NCBI RefSeq assembly: GCF_003710915.1
Contig: NZ_RHHR01000040.1
Coordinates: 1 to 52,699 of the forward strand
Source: Brevibacillus invocatus
GTDB lineage: Bacteria; Bacillota; Bacilli; Brevibacillales; Brevibacillaceae
Direction: 5' to 3'
Length of the DNA: 52,699 nt
Shown in pieces: positions 24,996 through 33,276 of the stretch (the stretch's first letter is position 1; each line of letters begins with the position of its first letter). Below the pieces are notes generated by a model. That model saw only the letters and a list, made by a program, of their open reading frames with translations, made no database searches and was not told where the DNA came from. Made by a program: the position numbers and the translations under genes.

Positions 24996-25604
24996 ATGGA
25001 TCAAACCAAAATGCGAATTTTGTCAGCGGCGGCCAAGCTGTTTGACATATATGGCTATAAAGGTACTTCCGTCCGCAAGATTGCCGAAGAGGCACAAGTC
25101 AATGTCGCACTGATCTCCTATCATTTTCAGGGGAAGCAGGGCGTTTTGGAAACCCTGATGGCTTCTTACTTTGAGACCTTGTTTCGTTTGGTCGAAGAGC
25201 AGGAGGCTGCTTATTCGCATGTACCTGCGAGGCAAAGACTGGAGCAGGTAGTCGGTCTGTACGTGCAGTTCCACTGCGAGCATGCTTCTATTACTCGGCT
25301 GATTCAACGTGAATTGAGCGTAGAGTCGATGCTCGCCAGGGAAGTCATGACCCTTTATATGAGCCGCTACAAGCACGGCCTTGCGAAGGTGATCGAAAGC
25401 GGCATGAATACGGGTGATTTTCAGACGGTTTCGGTCGATCGCATCGTTTTGGCGATTACCAGTCACATCGTCTATCCTTTTTTGCACCCGCAAATGGTTA
25501 GACAAGTTTACGAATTGGAGCCGGCATCGGAGGATTTTGCCCGATGGCTGCATCGCTCGATCATGGAGTATCTGCGTGTGAATCTCCAATCTGATACCGA
25601 GTAG
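24996..25604 (+). CDS. TetR-family regulator, RefZ-like
   Basis: A 202-residue TetR/AcrR protein. The N-terminal helix-turn-helix reads 'AAKLFDIYGYKGTSVRKIAEEAQVNVALISYHFQGKQGVLETLM', close to what I recall of B. subtilis RefZ (YttP). RefZ binds sites near the origin and helps chromosome capture and FtsZ control at the onset of sporulation. Location next to a dgcP-like gene and directly before an ezrA-like division gene supports that reading, which is inference. The ATG at 24996 has AGGAGGG upstream at a slightly long distance; the frame extends 24 codons further without a better start. Confidence 0.75.
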   Translation: MDQTKMRILSAAAKLFDIYGYKGTSVRKIAEEAQVNVALISYHFQGKQGVLETLMASYFETLFRLVEEQEAAYSHVPARQRLEQVVGLYVQFHCEHASITRLIQRELSVESMLAREVMTLYMSRYKHGLAKVIESGMNTGDFQTVSVDRIVLAITSHIVYPFLHPQMVRQVYELEPASEDFARWLHRSIMEYLRVNLQSDTE

Positions 25605-25647
25605 CACCCTCTCCCATGAATCTATACGCTAAGGGGTTGTATGTGAA

Positions 25648-28140
25648 GTGAAACGAAAACTATTCATGCTCTGTCTGGCAGGCATGTTACTATACACAAA
25701 TCCAGTATTTGCAACACCATTCCCGGAAAAAACGGATCAAGTCGTACAGGATCAAGACCAATACCTCAAAAGTGAGAATACAGCGAATTTCATAGAGGCA
25801 CTAAAGGATATGCCAGGTGAGTACAAGGTTGTCGTAGTGGAAAGCACATCTCCGGAAGCAGACAGTCCGGATGTCTATGCTCAAAAGCTCTACGACAATT
25901 TCAATCTTCCTGACAATGCCATGATGATTGTGCTCAATATGGATACAGAGGAGCTCGGCGTTTTTGCAGGGCTCGAATTTCAGCAAAAAGGTGCCACAAT
26001 GGAGCTGATTCATGACAAAATCGCTTCCTATTTTGTGCCATTTCGCAACCAAAAGCAGTATCTGAACGGAATTCAAACCTTTATTCTCGAATTGAACATG
26101 GAATTGGAGCGGCAGCAAAACAAACCGATGCAGCCCGCCCAGGCAGCAACGGACCAGCCAGAAGGTGCGCAAGAAGAGGAAGCATCGTCATCATCGCTTC
26201 TCAGTGGGATCCCTTGGTGGATTTATTTGATCGGCGTCGTGTTTGCTGGGCTGTCGATCGCTTTAGTCTATGCGATGATTCGTCGCCGCTCTATCTTTGC
26301 CCAGGTGGATGATGTAGAGGATTGGAAGGACGAATTGGTTGAAAAAATCCACGTCATCGAAGTTGAAAAGCCGCTTCGTCGTTCCAGCGGCATGACAGAG
26401 GTTCGGTACCATCAGCTTGCTGACAAAAAAGAAAACCTCCTGCGCATTCGTGTTCCGGATATCGAAATGATGATTCTGGATGCGGAGGAAGCGTGTGATC
26501 GCTTCCGCTTTGCGCTCGCTTTGGGCATGCTGGAAGAAGCGCGAGAGGCCCTGACGCTAATCGAGCAAGAGCTCGCAGAATTGAAGGAAGACACCACCAA
26601 GGTAGCTGTCACGAAGCAAGAAACCAAGGTCGTCGTTCCCGAGATTGGCAAACTCGTGGAACAAGTAGAAAGACGCTTGTCTGATATGCGTCTGGATTAC
26701 GGCCTTTCTTTTCATGAATTAAAAGCTACCCTCGATGAGGTAGAAACGATGCGCAGCCTGGTGAAAACCGCTCGTGCAGCAGGCGATGATGTCCATGCTT
26801 ACGAGACGACCATCAAGGCGCAAAAAATCCTCGAAGGCATGGTTCAATCGCTGGAGCAGGTCCCGGCGATGGTAGACCGCGTCAAAAAGGAATTGCCAAG
26901 GGAGTTCAAGCAGCTAGAAGAGGGGATCGACCAAGCGACTCAGGATGGCTTTGACGTGAATATGGACGGCTTGGACAATGCCATGATGCAGGCCAAACAG
27001 CTTCTCAGCGCAGCCAACAGCGCGTTGGAGGAAGGCAATCTGCAAACAGTAAACACGCATGTTAAGGCATTCGAAGTACTGATCGAAACCACATATCAAG
27101 GCTTGGAAGAGGCCGTTATCGCCAAGAAGCAAGCAGCCGCTGCTTCTGCCGCTTTGGTAAAGGAACAGGAAAAAGCCAAAGCAAAAGAAGAGATTGCTGC
27201 AAAGGCAGAAGATATCACATTCCCGACAGCCGCACCCGTTATCGAGGAAGTGTACACACCGGTTCCTGCCGTGGAGCACCCTGTACAGCCAGTAGTAGAG
27301 GAACAGATCGGCACCGTTGCGCCTGTTGCTTCCGTGATTGCACCAGCAGCTGAGCAGATTGAGGAACGGATAGAGGAGCTTCTTTTACCTGAACGTGAGA
27401 CTTTTCGTGAAGTCGAATTCACCGAACCACAGCCGGTTCAGGAGCCAGAACGCTACGAGGAGTCGATCAGCCAGGCGGAGCGTGAAGTGCTCTTTGCTGC
27501 GAAGCCGAATTCTGCTCCACAAGCGTCCGGAGTTACCGAACAGGAAACCGCGTATGCTGCGGAAGAGCAGGATGGCGAGGAAGAAGAGTACGAGCTGGTG
27601 ATTCCCAAACAACCCCAGGATTTCGACGAGGAGGAAGTGGAGGAGCAAAACCAGCTTGTCATCGAGACGGAGGATGATGCCTTAGATGAATTGGAGCGCA
27701 TCTCCAACACGCTGATTCGACTTCGTCAGCAGATCAAGCGAAGCTATTTGCCGGGCTTGCCGGAGCATTTGAAGTACATGTTTGAAGAGGTGGTCCAAAC
27801 CTTGGCCCACGTCAAAGCGATCATGGAGCAATATCGCTACGACCTGGAAGAGGTGGCGATTTTGCTACAGGATGCGAGTGATCAGCTGGAAGAGACGGAA
27901 CGTGTTACAGAGCGGGTCATCTCTACTTGTCAATTAGCGGAGGGAGCCATTCAGTACACGAACCGGTACCGCCGTCAGAATCGCCAGGTAAACGAACTGC
28001 TGATCAAAGCCGAGCAGTCGTTTAGGCAGCTTGCTTTTGCAGAAGCGTATCAATTGGCGGAGGATGCCCGTCTGGTGGTAGAAGGAGCGCCACCAGAGCC
28101 GGAATCGGGATGGTTATTGCGACGCAAGAAAAAGGGGTGA
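25648..28140 (+). CDS. TPM-domain / EzrA-like fusion membrane protein
   Basis: An 830-residue protein. Residues 1-22 are a signal peptide or anchor. Residues ~25-155 form a TPM (YgcG-like) domain outside the membrane ('GEYKVVVVEST', 'NLPDNAMMIVLNM', 'LGVFAGLEF'). One membrane segment lies at 189-210, followed by RRR. The cytoplasmic part is long and helical and matches septation ring regulator EzrA in two places: 'RVPDIEMMILDAEEACDRFRF' region at 268-288, and the C-terminal 'AEGAIQYTNRYRRQNRQV' region with 'EAYQLAEDA'. Between the two helical blocks, about 515-690, is an acidic, proline-rich stretch. EzrA itself has only a short outside tail and binds FtsZ inside. Position (refZ-like before; cysteine desulfurase and thiI further on) also recalls ezrA. 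GTG start after AAGGGGTTG. Confidence 0.82.
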   Translation: MKRKLFMLCLAGMLLYTNPVFATPFPEKTDQVVQDQDQYLKSENTANFIEALKDMPGEYKVVVVESTSPEADSPDVYAQKLYDNFNLPDNAMMIVLNMDTEELGVFAGLEFQQKGATMELIHDKIASYFVPFRNQKQYLNGIQTFILELNMELERQQNKPMQPAQAATDQPEGAQEEEASSSSLLSGIPWWIYLIGVVFAGLSIALVYAMIRRRSIFAQVDDVEDWKDELVEKIHVIEVEKPLRRSSGMTEVRYHQLADKKENLLRIRVPDIEMMILDAEEACDRFRFALALGMLEEAREALTLIEQELAELKEDTTKVAVTKQETKVVVPEIGKLVEQVERRLSDMRLDYGLSFHELKATLDEVETMRSLVKTARAAGDDVHAYETTIKAQKILEGMVQSLEQVPAMVDRVKKELPREFKQLEEGIDQATQDGFDVNMDGLDNAMMQAKQLLSAANSALEEGNLQTVNTHVKAFEVLIETTYQGLEEAVIAKKQAAAASAALVKEQEKAKAKEEIAAKAEDITFPTAAPVIEEVYTPVPAVEHPVQPVVEEQIGTVAPVASVIAPAAEQIEERIEELLLPERETFREVEFTEPQPVQEPERYEESISQAEREVLFAAKPNSAPQASGVTEQETAYAAEEQDGEEEEYELVIPKQPQDFDEEEVEEQNQLVIETEDDALDELERISNTLIRLRQQIKRSYLPGLPEHLKYMFEEVVQTLAHVKAIMEQYRYDLEEVAILLQDASDQLEETERVTERVISTCQLAEGAIQYTNRYRRQNRQVNELLIKAEQSFRQLAFAEAYQLAEDARLVVEGAPPEPESGWLLRRKKKG

Positions 28141-28147
28141 GCTGGAC

Positions 28148-28351
28148 ATGCTTTATCCACTCTTTCTGCTAGCGGCGGGCATACTGGTGATGATACAGCC
28201 GCGAACCAAGCGCTGGCAGACGCGCATGCACGCTCATTTCAAAGGCAATGAACAAAGGATCAAACAACGGGCAAACACGTTCTTTTTGCTTGGTTTTGCG
28301 TTCATTATGGCTGGGTTGGCGTATTTGTATCGATCTGCTGTTTCTTCTTAG
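28148..28351 (+). CDS. Small two-helix membrane protein
   Basis: A 67-residue protein with two membrane segments ('MLYPLFLLAAGILVMI' at 1-16 and 'TFFLLGFAFIMAGLAYLY' at 44-61) joined by a strongly basic loop rich in Arg, Lys and His. It starts 7 bases after the TPM/EzrA-like gene with AAGGGGTGAG upstream, so it is translated from the same mRNA and may work with it. The family was not recognised. Confidence 0.7.
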   Translation: MLYPLFLLAAGILVMIQPRTKRWQTRMHAHFKGNEQRIKQRANTFFLLGFAFIMAGLAYLYRSAVSS

Positions 28352-28397
28352 GAAATCCCTCTCCCGTGCTTTGTTCACGTTCAGAGACAGGTTTTTT

Positions 28398-28470
28398 CGC
28401 GACGAAAACACAAAAAACATCCGTGACGATTCGTCTGTTTACGGGTGTTTTTTGTGTTTTCGTCGCGCTT
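28398..28470 (+). terminator. Very long terminator hairpin after the ezrA-like operon
   Basis: Two 27-base arms (28398-28424 and 28441-28467) pair throughout with only one G-U pair around a 16-base loop, followed by CTTTTG. The stem is longer than needed for termination. It may also stabilise the mRNA. Confidence 0.8.
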
Positions 28471-28474
28471 TTGC

Positions 28475-28509
28475 AAAAAAAAAAAGAAGCGTCGTCATAA
28501 GACGCCGCT
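28475..28509 (-). terminator. Minus-strand terminator downstream of the ytfP-like gene
   Basis: Arms at 28488-28496 and 28501-28509 pair with one mismatch around ATAA; read on the minus strand they are followed by a run of eleven T (28485-28475). Confidence 0.65.
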
Positions 28510-28673
28510 CCAGATTAGAAAAGATAAAGGGAGTAGAGGTGTCACGATCAGCCCAGACCTGCTCGAATGACAGACGGTATGATCACTCTTTTCGGGAAAA
28601 GAGTACCTGTCTACTAGACTTCCCATGTTTTCCGGATGATAAACTTCTTTTTTACATGCGGGAGAAATGAAGG
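28510..28673. other. Intergenic stretch with one perfect hairpin
   Basis: ACTCTTTT (28585-28592) pairs with AAAAGAGT (28597-28604) around CGGG. A plus-strand frame from GTG 28539 to TGA 28670 would encode 43 residues after AAGGGAG, but its composition is unconvincing. No other content was seen. Confidence 0.35.
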
Positions 28674-29963
28674 CTATACAGTCAGCTCTTTAGCCAGCAT
28701 CGCGCTGTTCGTTCCGGCCACATATCCGGATGAAAAAGCGATGGTAATATTGTAGCCTCCAGTGTGGGCGTGTACGTCCATGACCTCGCCAGCAAAAAAC
28801 AATCCTTCCATGCATTTGGATTGCATCGTGCGCGGATCGATTTCTTTGACACTGACTCCGCCTCCCGTAATGAAGGCTTCTTCGAGGGACAAAGTGCCTG
28901 TAATGGTCAAAGGCAATGCCTTCACGCTCTTGGCAAAGGAAGCCCAGTCCTGCTTTCGCATATGGCTCCATGTCGTATCTTCCGAAATAGAGGATAGGGA
29001 GAGCAGCAAGGGAATGATCCGTTCGGGCAAGAAGCCTTTGAGCACGTTTTTGACTGCCTTTTTGGGCTGTTCCTCCAGGAGGCGCCAACTCTGAGAGGAA
29101 ATCTCCTCAGCGGTTTTTTCTGGCATCAGGTCGATGGTGAGGGCAAGAGGAACACCGCCGAATTTGCGCTGGGAAATGGATACGTAGTGCCCCATGCGAA
29201 GAGAGGCTGGACCAGATATCCCGAAATGGGTAAAGATCATGTCGCCTTCCTGCGTGTTCACTTTTTTTCCGTTGGGCGCGTAAAGGGTCATCTCGATGTC
29301 GCGTAAAGAAAGTCCCTGCAATGATTTGTCGCGAATATACGAATCGTTGGCAAGTAAAGGCACTTCGGTCGGGTACAATTCCGTAATCGTATGCCCAGCC
29401 TCCCTGGCCCAGGTGTAGCCGTCACCCGTAGAGCCAGTCTGGGGAACGGAGCAGCCGCCGACGGCGATGATCACACAGGGGGCAGATAGTGTTTCGCCTG
29501 ATTGGAGGGCAATTCCGGTTGTCTTTCCCTCCGCGTACAGAACGTTTTTAACAGGGGATTGCAGGCGAATGGCAACGCCCTGTCTTTTGATCCGGTCGAT
29601 CAGGGCTTGGGCAACTGTAACAGCCTTGTCCGTCACGGGGAACATACGGCCGCGATCCTCTTCCTTTAAGGCAACGCCCAAGTCTTCAAAGAATTGGATG
29701 ATCTCCCGGTTGCCAAACTGGGAAAGCGCACTGTACATAAAGCGTCCGTTGCCGGGCATTTGCTTGATCAGCTCATCCTGCTCCTTGGCATTGGTCACAT
29801 TGCACCGCCCACCACCGGAGATGATCAGCTTGCGGCCCAGCTTGGCCCCTTTTTCTACCAGGCAGACCCGAGCGCCTTCGCGGGATGCCGCCATTGCAGC
29901 CATCAGACCGGACGGACCACCGCCGATGATGATGACATCGTAATCGTATTTGGATGGTTTCAT
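28674..29963 (-). CDS. ytfP: HI0933-family flavoprotein (YtfP-like NAD(P)/FAD oxidoreductase)
   Basis: A 429-residue FAD-binding protein. The N-terminal dinucleotide fold reads 'DVIIIGGGPSGLMAAMAAS', then the family mark 'KLGRKLIISGGGRCNVTN' near residue 45; 'VIIAVGGCSVPQTGSTGDGY' is near 175, and the C-terminus has 'ITGGGVSVKEIDPRTM' and 'GLFFAGEVMDVHAHTGGYN'. Members are cytoplasmic flavoproteins of uncertain substrate; some are linked to anaerobic reduction chemistry. Length and motifs match B. subtilis YtfP. I start at the ATG at 29963, preceded by AAAGGACGAG. Confidence 0.85.
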   Translation of the reverse strand: MKPSKYDYDVIIIGGGPSGLMAAMAASREGARVCLVEKGAKLGRKLIISGGGRCNVTNAKEQDELIKQMPGNGRFMYSALSQFGNREIIQFFEDLGVALKEEDRGRMFPVTDKAVTVAQALIDRIKRQGVAIRLQSPVKNVLYAEGKTTGIALQSGETLSAPCVIIAVGGCSVPQTGSTGDGYTWAREAGHTITELYPTEVPLLANDSYIRDKSLQGLSLRDIEMTLYAPNGKKVNTQEGDMIFTHFGISGPASLRMGHYVSISQRKFGGVPLALTIDLMPEKTAEEISSQSWRLLEEQPKKAVKNVLKGFLPERIIPLLLSLSSISEDTTWSHMRKQDWASFAKSVKALPLTITGTLSLEEAFITGGGVSVKEIDPRTMQSKCMEGLFFAGEVMDVHAHTGGYNITIAFSSGYVAGTNSAMLAKELTV

Positions 29964-30053
29964 AGTCAACTCGTCCTTTGTCGTATAAGGTAGTGCATAG
30001 CTCATTGTACCACAATGGGCGAGTCATTACGCTGGATCCGAGCTTGGGGGCTG

Positions 30054-30881
30054 TTACGCTTGGCCAAGAAGTTCGGAGAGTGGTCGATTTTCCAAAACAT
30101 AGTACACCACATCCTCCGATCGGATCAGGTGAGTGACAGTATAGCCGCGAGCAAAATAGCTTTGAAACAGCGAGCGAGTCTTGTCGCGCCATGCTGCTGC
30201 AATACTCATGTCGGCTCGCTTTACCGCTTGGAAATGGGCGGGAACAGGCAGCAACAGGACAGGCTCCTGCCGATCCAGCTCCATCTGCTCTGGGCTTGGC
30301 ACGCCTTCTTTCATCGCGAAGTGCAGGATGTGAGGCGCACCCTCTGTCATGGGGACTGCTGTCTCTCCAGTGCGATACCCGTCTACGCGTTTGCTGTCAA
30401 TATACCAATCGACGAGAAAACGGTCAGTCGGCAGGCCGCGATTGAAATCGTCGTCCAACGGCCCATAGCAGTTGGGGTAATAGGAGCGAACGACGCCCCC
30501 GAGCTTTACGAGATTCAGAAATCCGTTCACAGTCTCCAAAGGATCATAGGTCCAGGTTATTTTGGTGTGTCCACGGCGCAATGCTTCTTCCTGCTGGAGC
30601 CATTTCATTTTTACGCCCAGACCCTGCTTCCGATAGGCAGGCAAAAACCCCATCATATGGGAGCACAGATGGGACTCGCCGTTGGTGAAACCAGGAAAGC
30701 TGTACAAGAAGCCGATCATGTCCTCATTGTCATAGGCGCCGATAAACAGACCGCCAAATTTGGCGATCGTCAGCGTCATATGGTGCGGAATCGCCGAGTC
30801 TTCGCTCCATACAGCTGCCTCTAAAGGGACAAGCTGCTCTAATTCCTCTGGTGTAGTCAAAATTCGAAACGTGATGCTCAT
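30054..30881 (-). CDS. GNAT-superfamily acetyltransferase (COG3375 type)
   Basis: A 275-residue protein with a GNAT core at about residues 1-150: 'GGLFIGAYDNEDMIGFLYSF' and 'SHMMGFLPAYRKQGLGVKMK' with the acetyl-CoA-binding Arg-x-x-Gly-x-Gly type loop, then 'ITWTYDPLETVNGFLN'. The C-terminal part ('TDRFLVDWYIDSKRV') matches the large uncharacterised GNAT group often called predicted acetyltransferase COG3375. The acceptor is unknown. The ATG at 30881 has GGGAGG upstream at about ten bases. Confidence 0.8.
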   Translation of the reverse strand: MSITFRILTTPEELEQLVPLEAAVWSEDSAIPHHMTLTIAKFGGLFIGAYDNEDMIGFLYSFPGFTNGESHLCSHMMGFLPAYRKQGLGVKMKWLQQEEALRRGHTKITWTYDPLETVNGFLNLVKLGGVVRSYYPNCYGPLDDDFNRGLPTDRFLVDWYIDSKRVDGYRTGETAVPMTEGAPHILHFAMKEGVPSPEQMELDRQEPVLLLPVPAHFQAVKRADMSIAAAWRDKTRSLFQSYFARGYTVTHLIRSEDVVYYVLENRPLSELLGQA

Positions 30882-31028
30882 GTCTGGTAAACCTCCCACT
30901 CCATTTTGCTACCTAGATCATTCGTGGAAAAAGCGTGAAATCCTGCCATCTGGCAGTTGCATCCATCCGTTCCCTCCATGATAATAGAGGACATGAGACT
31001 GCTTTGAATGAAAAAAGGAGGTGGCATC

Positions 31029-31538
31029 ATGAACGCGGTCATCTTATATACACGGCGAATCGAAGAAGCCACATCTTTTGAATTTAATGTGTTTGACAAC
31101 CAGTTTGCTACCGAAAATTTGGCTGTGCGCAAAGTGATGATGGCGATGCTGGAATCCGTTCATCCTTACCTGACTCAACTGGAGATCGAATACAACGACA
31201 GCATGCTGGTCGAAAAGCTCGGTGCGCGTCGAGCCGGTGAATTGCTTCGATTGCTGGGAAGTACAAAAGAAAACACCCGTGAACATCGCAGCAACGATAT
31301 TGTTGTCAGCCGTTCCTTTCACAGTGAGATGTCAGAAGAGAAGTATCAGTATTTCTATCACATGAAAGATATCGCGGAGCTTCCGCATTACCGCCTAAAA
31401 GAAGGAAACGAAGATCGCATTGTTTTCTACTTCACGCGTTATCTTCAATTGATTGCACCAGATCAACAGGTAGCAGCTACGTTTTTAAACAAGCTGTCTT
31501 CATTTTCCCTGCCTTACAAGCTGGTTGCCATTGAATGA
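31029..31538 (+). CDS. Conserved-looking protein of unknown function
   Basis: A 169-residue soluble protein that I do not recognise. It starts 'MNAVILYTRRIEEATSF', contains 'DIVVSRSFHSEMSEEKYQYF' near residue 95 and ends 'SSFSLPYKLVAIE'. Predicted as mixed alpha/beta from its pattern, with no signal peptide or membrane segment. Start at ATG 31029 with AAGGAGGTG seven bases upstream, which is strong evidence that it is translated. Single gene, between divergent GNAT and convergent HD-GYP genes. Confidence 0.72.
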   Translation: MNAVILYTRRIEEATSFEFNVFDNQFATENLAVRKVMMAMLESVHPYLTQLEIEYNDSMLVEKLGARRAGELLRLLGSTKENTREHRSNDIVVSRSFHSEMSEEKYQYFYHMKDIAELPHYRLKEGNEDRIVFYFTRYLQLIAPDQQVAATFLNKLSSFSLPYKLVAIE

Positions 31539-31584
31539 AAAAAGCCATTTTGCTCGAGATTGCGGAGCGAAATGGCTTTTTTTC
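31538..31584. terminator. Strong bidirectional terminator
   Basis: AAAAAAGCCATTT (31538-31550) pairs with AAATGGCTTTTTTT around GCTC...GAGC; it serves both the unknown gene and the convergent HD-GYP gene. Confidence 0.85.
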
Positions 31585-31591
31585 TTTAGGG

Positions 31592-32980
31592 CTAACCGCG
31601 TATGGGCTGCTGGGTGTAGACGACTTCCGTATCATCGACAATGGGCTGTAGAAGCTCATTGGCTCGTGAGATATGGTGAGCATGGCGATACGTTTCTTCA
31701 GAGACGCTTTGAAAGAAGGCATCGACAACCTTGGGACAAAATTGTGTTCCAGCGTTCTGGATGATCTCGTCACAAGCGGTGGAAAAAGAAAGACCTCTGC
31801 GATATGCACGGGAGGAAGTCATGGCGTCAAAGGAATCTGCGACGGCTGCTACGCGTGCCATAATCGGAATTTGTTCTTCCTTCAGCTGGTCAGGATAGCC
31901 GGTGCCATCAAAGCGCTCATGGTGGTGACGTGTAATCATCAGAATGTGATGGATATGTGCGATATCCTTGCTGGCTGCATGGGCGTAAAGCTTGCGGAGC
32001 AAGGCCTCACCGCGAACTGGATGGGATTTGATGACTTCGATCTCATCCTCGGTCAGTCGCCCCGGTTTGAGCAGGATACTGTCTTCGATTCCGATCTTGC
32101 CGATATCATGCAAAAGACCACCTGTGTACATGATATCCAGTGTATTCTCGTCCAGGCCCATGCTTTTGCCGATGACACGCATGTAGTAGGCAACTCGCTG
32201 GGAATGGCCGGAAGTGTAGGCGTCACGTTCTTCTAGAGCAACTGCCAGGGTTTTCAGGATGCTTTGGTTTACTTCGGCCAATTGGACGCTGCGAAGTTTG
32301 GAGGAAACAAATGCTTTCTCTTTTCGATAAGTGCGGTAAAACAGGATGGCAGTAATCAAATAACTGACAGAGACAAGCATGATTAAAAACGATTTTACCT
32401 GGCTTAATTGTTCATAAAAGCTGGACTCGTCCGATACAAGGGTGATGTACCAGTCCCATTGGGGAAAATATTTTACCGAGGCAATTTTATTAACCTGTTG
32501 GGAGGTATCGGGTTCACTCCAGGTGTAGGTGACAACCCGGTTGCCTTCAAAGAGTACTTTTTTTGCGAAGTTATTTCCTTGAAAATTGCCTATATTAAAT
32601 ATGTTCTGTCCCTCTTTGGAAGGGTGGATGACGAGTATCCCTTGTGAGTTAAAGACAAATAGCTCGTTACCTTCGACAAGCGTTAGATTTGCTTGTGAAA
32701 TGTCCAATGTGCCATCCGTTTGTTTTGGAGTACTCAACAACTTTCTGATCCGCTTTTCAGCTTCAGTAAAACTATGTATTCCTGTCTTAACCTGTTCGTT
32801 ATGCATATTCATGATTTGAATGACATTGTTTAATTGTCTGTCCATTGCAGCGATCCCTGATTGGTAGTAAACCATCTTGGATTGTGAATACCCTAGAAAA
32901 ACGACCACTGTAAACAAGATAGGCAAAAACACAAGGAAGAGGGAAAAAAAATTAGATTTGGTCGTCCATTTTAGTGGCAA
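31592..32980 (-). CDS. Membrane-bound HD-GYP phosphodiesterase with extracellular sensor
   Basis: A 462-residue protein: membrane segment at about 12-31, an extracytoplasmic Cache-like sensor domain to about 190, a second membrane segment near 193-215, then an HD-GYP domain. The HD core is 'GGLLHDIGKIGIEDSIL' near 285, and the GYP part is 'RHHHERFDGTGYPDQL' near 350, followed by 'VADSFDAMTSSRAYR'. All metal and catalytic residues look intact, so it should hydrolyse c-di-GMP or a related cyclic dinucleotide in response to an outside signal. Start TTG 32980 with GAAGGGA upstream. It may oppose the GGDEF protein at 19527, although they are not linked in an operon. Confidence 0.85.
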   Translation of the reverse strand: MPLKWTTKSNFFSLFLVFLPILFTVVVFLGYSQSKMVYYQSGIAAMDRQLNNVIQIMNMHNEQVKTGIHSFTEAEKRIRKLLSTPKQTDGTLDISQANLTLVEGNELFVFNSQGILVIHPSKEGQNIFNIGNFQGNNFAKKVLFEGNRVVTYTWSEPDTSQQVNKIASVKYFPQWDWYITLVSDESSFYEQLSQVKSFLIMLVSVSYLITAILFYRTYRKEKAFVSSKLRSVQLAEVNQSILKTLAVALEERDAYTSGHSQRVAYYMRVIGKSMGLDENTLDIMYTGGLLHDIGKIGIEDSILLKPGRLTEDEIEVIKSHPVRGEALLRKLYAHAASKDIAHIHHILMITRHHHERFDGTGYPDQLKEEQIPIMARVAAVADSFDAMTSSRAYRRGLSFSTACDEIIQNAGTQFCPKVVDAFFQSVSEETYRHAHHISRANELLQPIVDDTEVVYTQQPIRG

Positions 32981-33079
32981 GGTCCTACGTCCCTTCCGTT
33001 TATTGGTAGGTATTCCGTCTCATCATAATAGGACATAATGGCAGAACCTTCAAGAAAAGACCGAAGTTTGTCGAAAAAT

Positions 33080-33110
33080 AGGAGGGAGCTGAATCAGACA
33101 ACCCCCTCCT
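33080..33110 (-). terminator. Terminator of the MFS-small gene operon
   Basis: AGGAGGG (33080-33086) pairs with CCCTCCT (33104-33110). Read on the minus strand it is followed by ATTTTTCG. It lies ten bases after the small gene stop. Confidence 0.6.
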
Positions 33111-33119
33111 GAAAAGCGA

Positions 33120-33260
33120 TTATGTGGAAGGTCGATTGGGTCCTTCCAGTTTTTTATCTCCATAGCCGGGGGCGTCATTGTGCACAGAGTCTGGCTGCTG
33201 ATTTGCCTCTTCGTGTTGTCGGTTTTGCGAGGATGTGTTGCTTCGATCCGTTTTCCTCAT
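33120..33260 (-). CDS. Small hydrophilic protein, spore-protein-like
   Basis: A 46-residue gene. Start ATG at 33260 with GAAAGGAGATGGG upstream; stop TAA at 33120-33122. The protein is very polar (Asn, Gln, Asp, Pro rich), lacks hydrophobic stretches and ends 'GYGDKKLEGPNRPST'. It starts 16 bases after the stop of the MFS gene on the same strand, so they share a transcript, and a terminator follows at once. The composition recalls minor small spore proteins, but I cannot name the family. A plus-strand hairpin visible inside it is coding sequence. Confidence 0.7.
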   Translation of the reverse strand: MRKTDRSNTSSQNRQHEEANQQPDSVHNDAPGYGDKKLEGPNRPST

Positions 33261-33276
33261 ACCCATCTCCTTTCAC

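Noticed and set aside
28539..28670. 43-residue plus-strand frame with GTG start and AAGGGAG.
   Set aside because: Composition is unlike a real protein, and it overlaps a hairpin in the region downstream of the convergent ytfP-like gene.
33125..33148. Hairpin TGGAAGG/CCTTCCA followed by GTTTTTT on the plus strand, looking like an orphan terminator.
   Set aside because: It lies inside the minus-strand 46-residue gene, and no plus-strand gene ends there.
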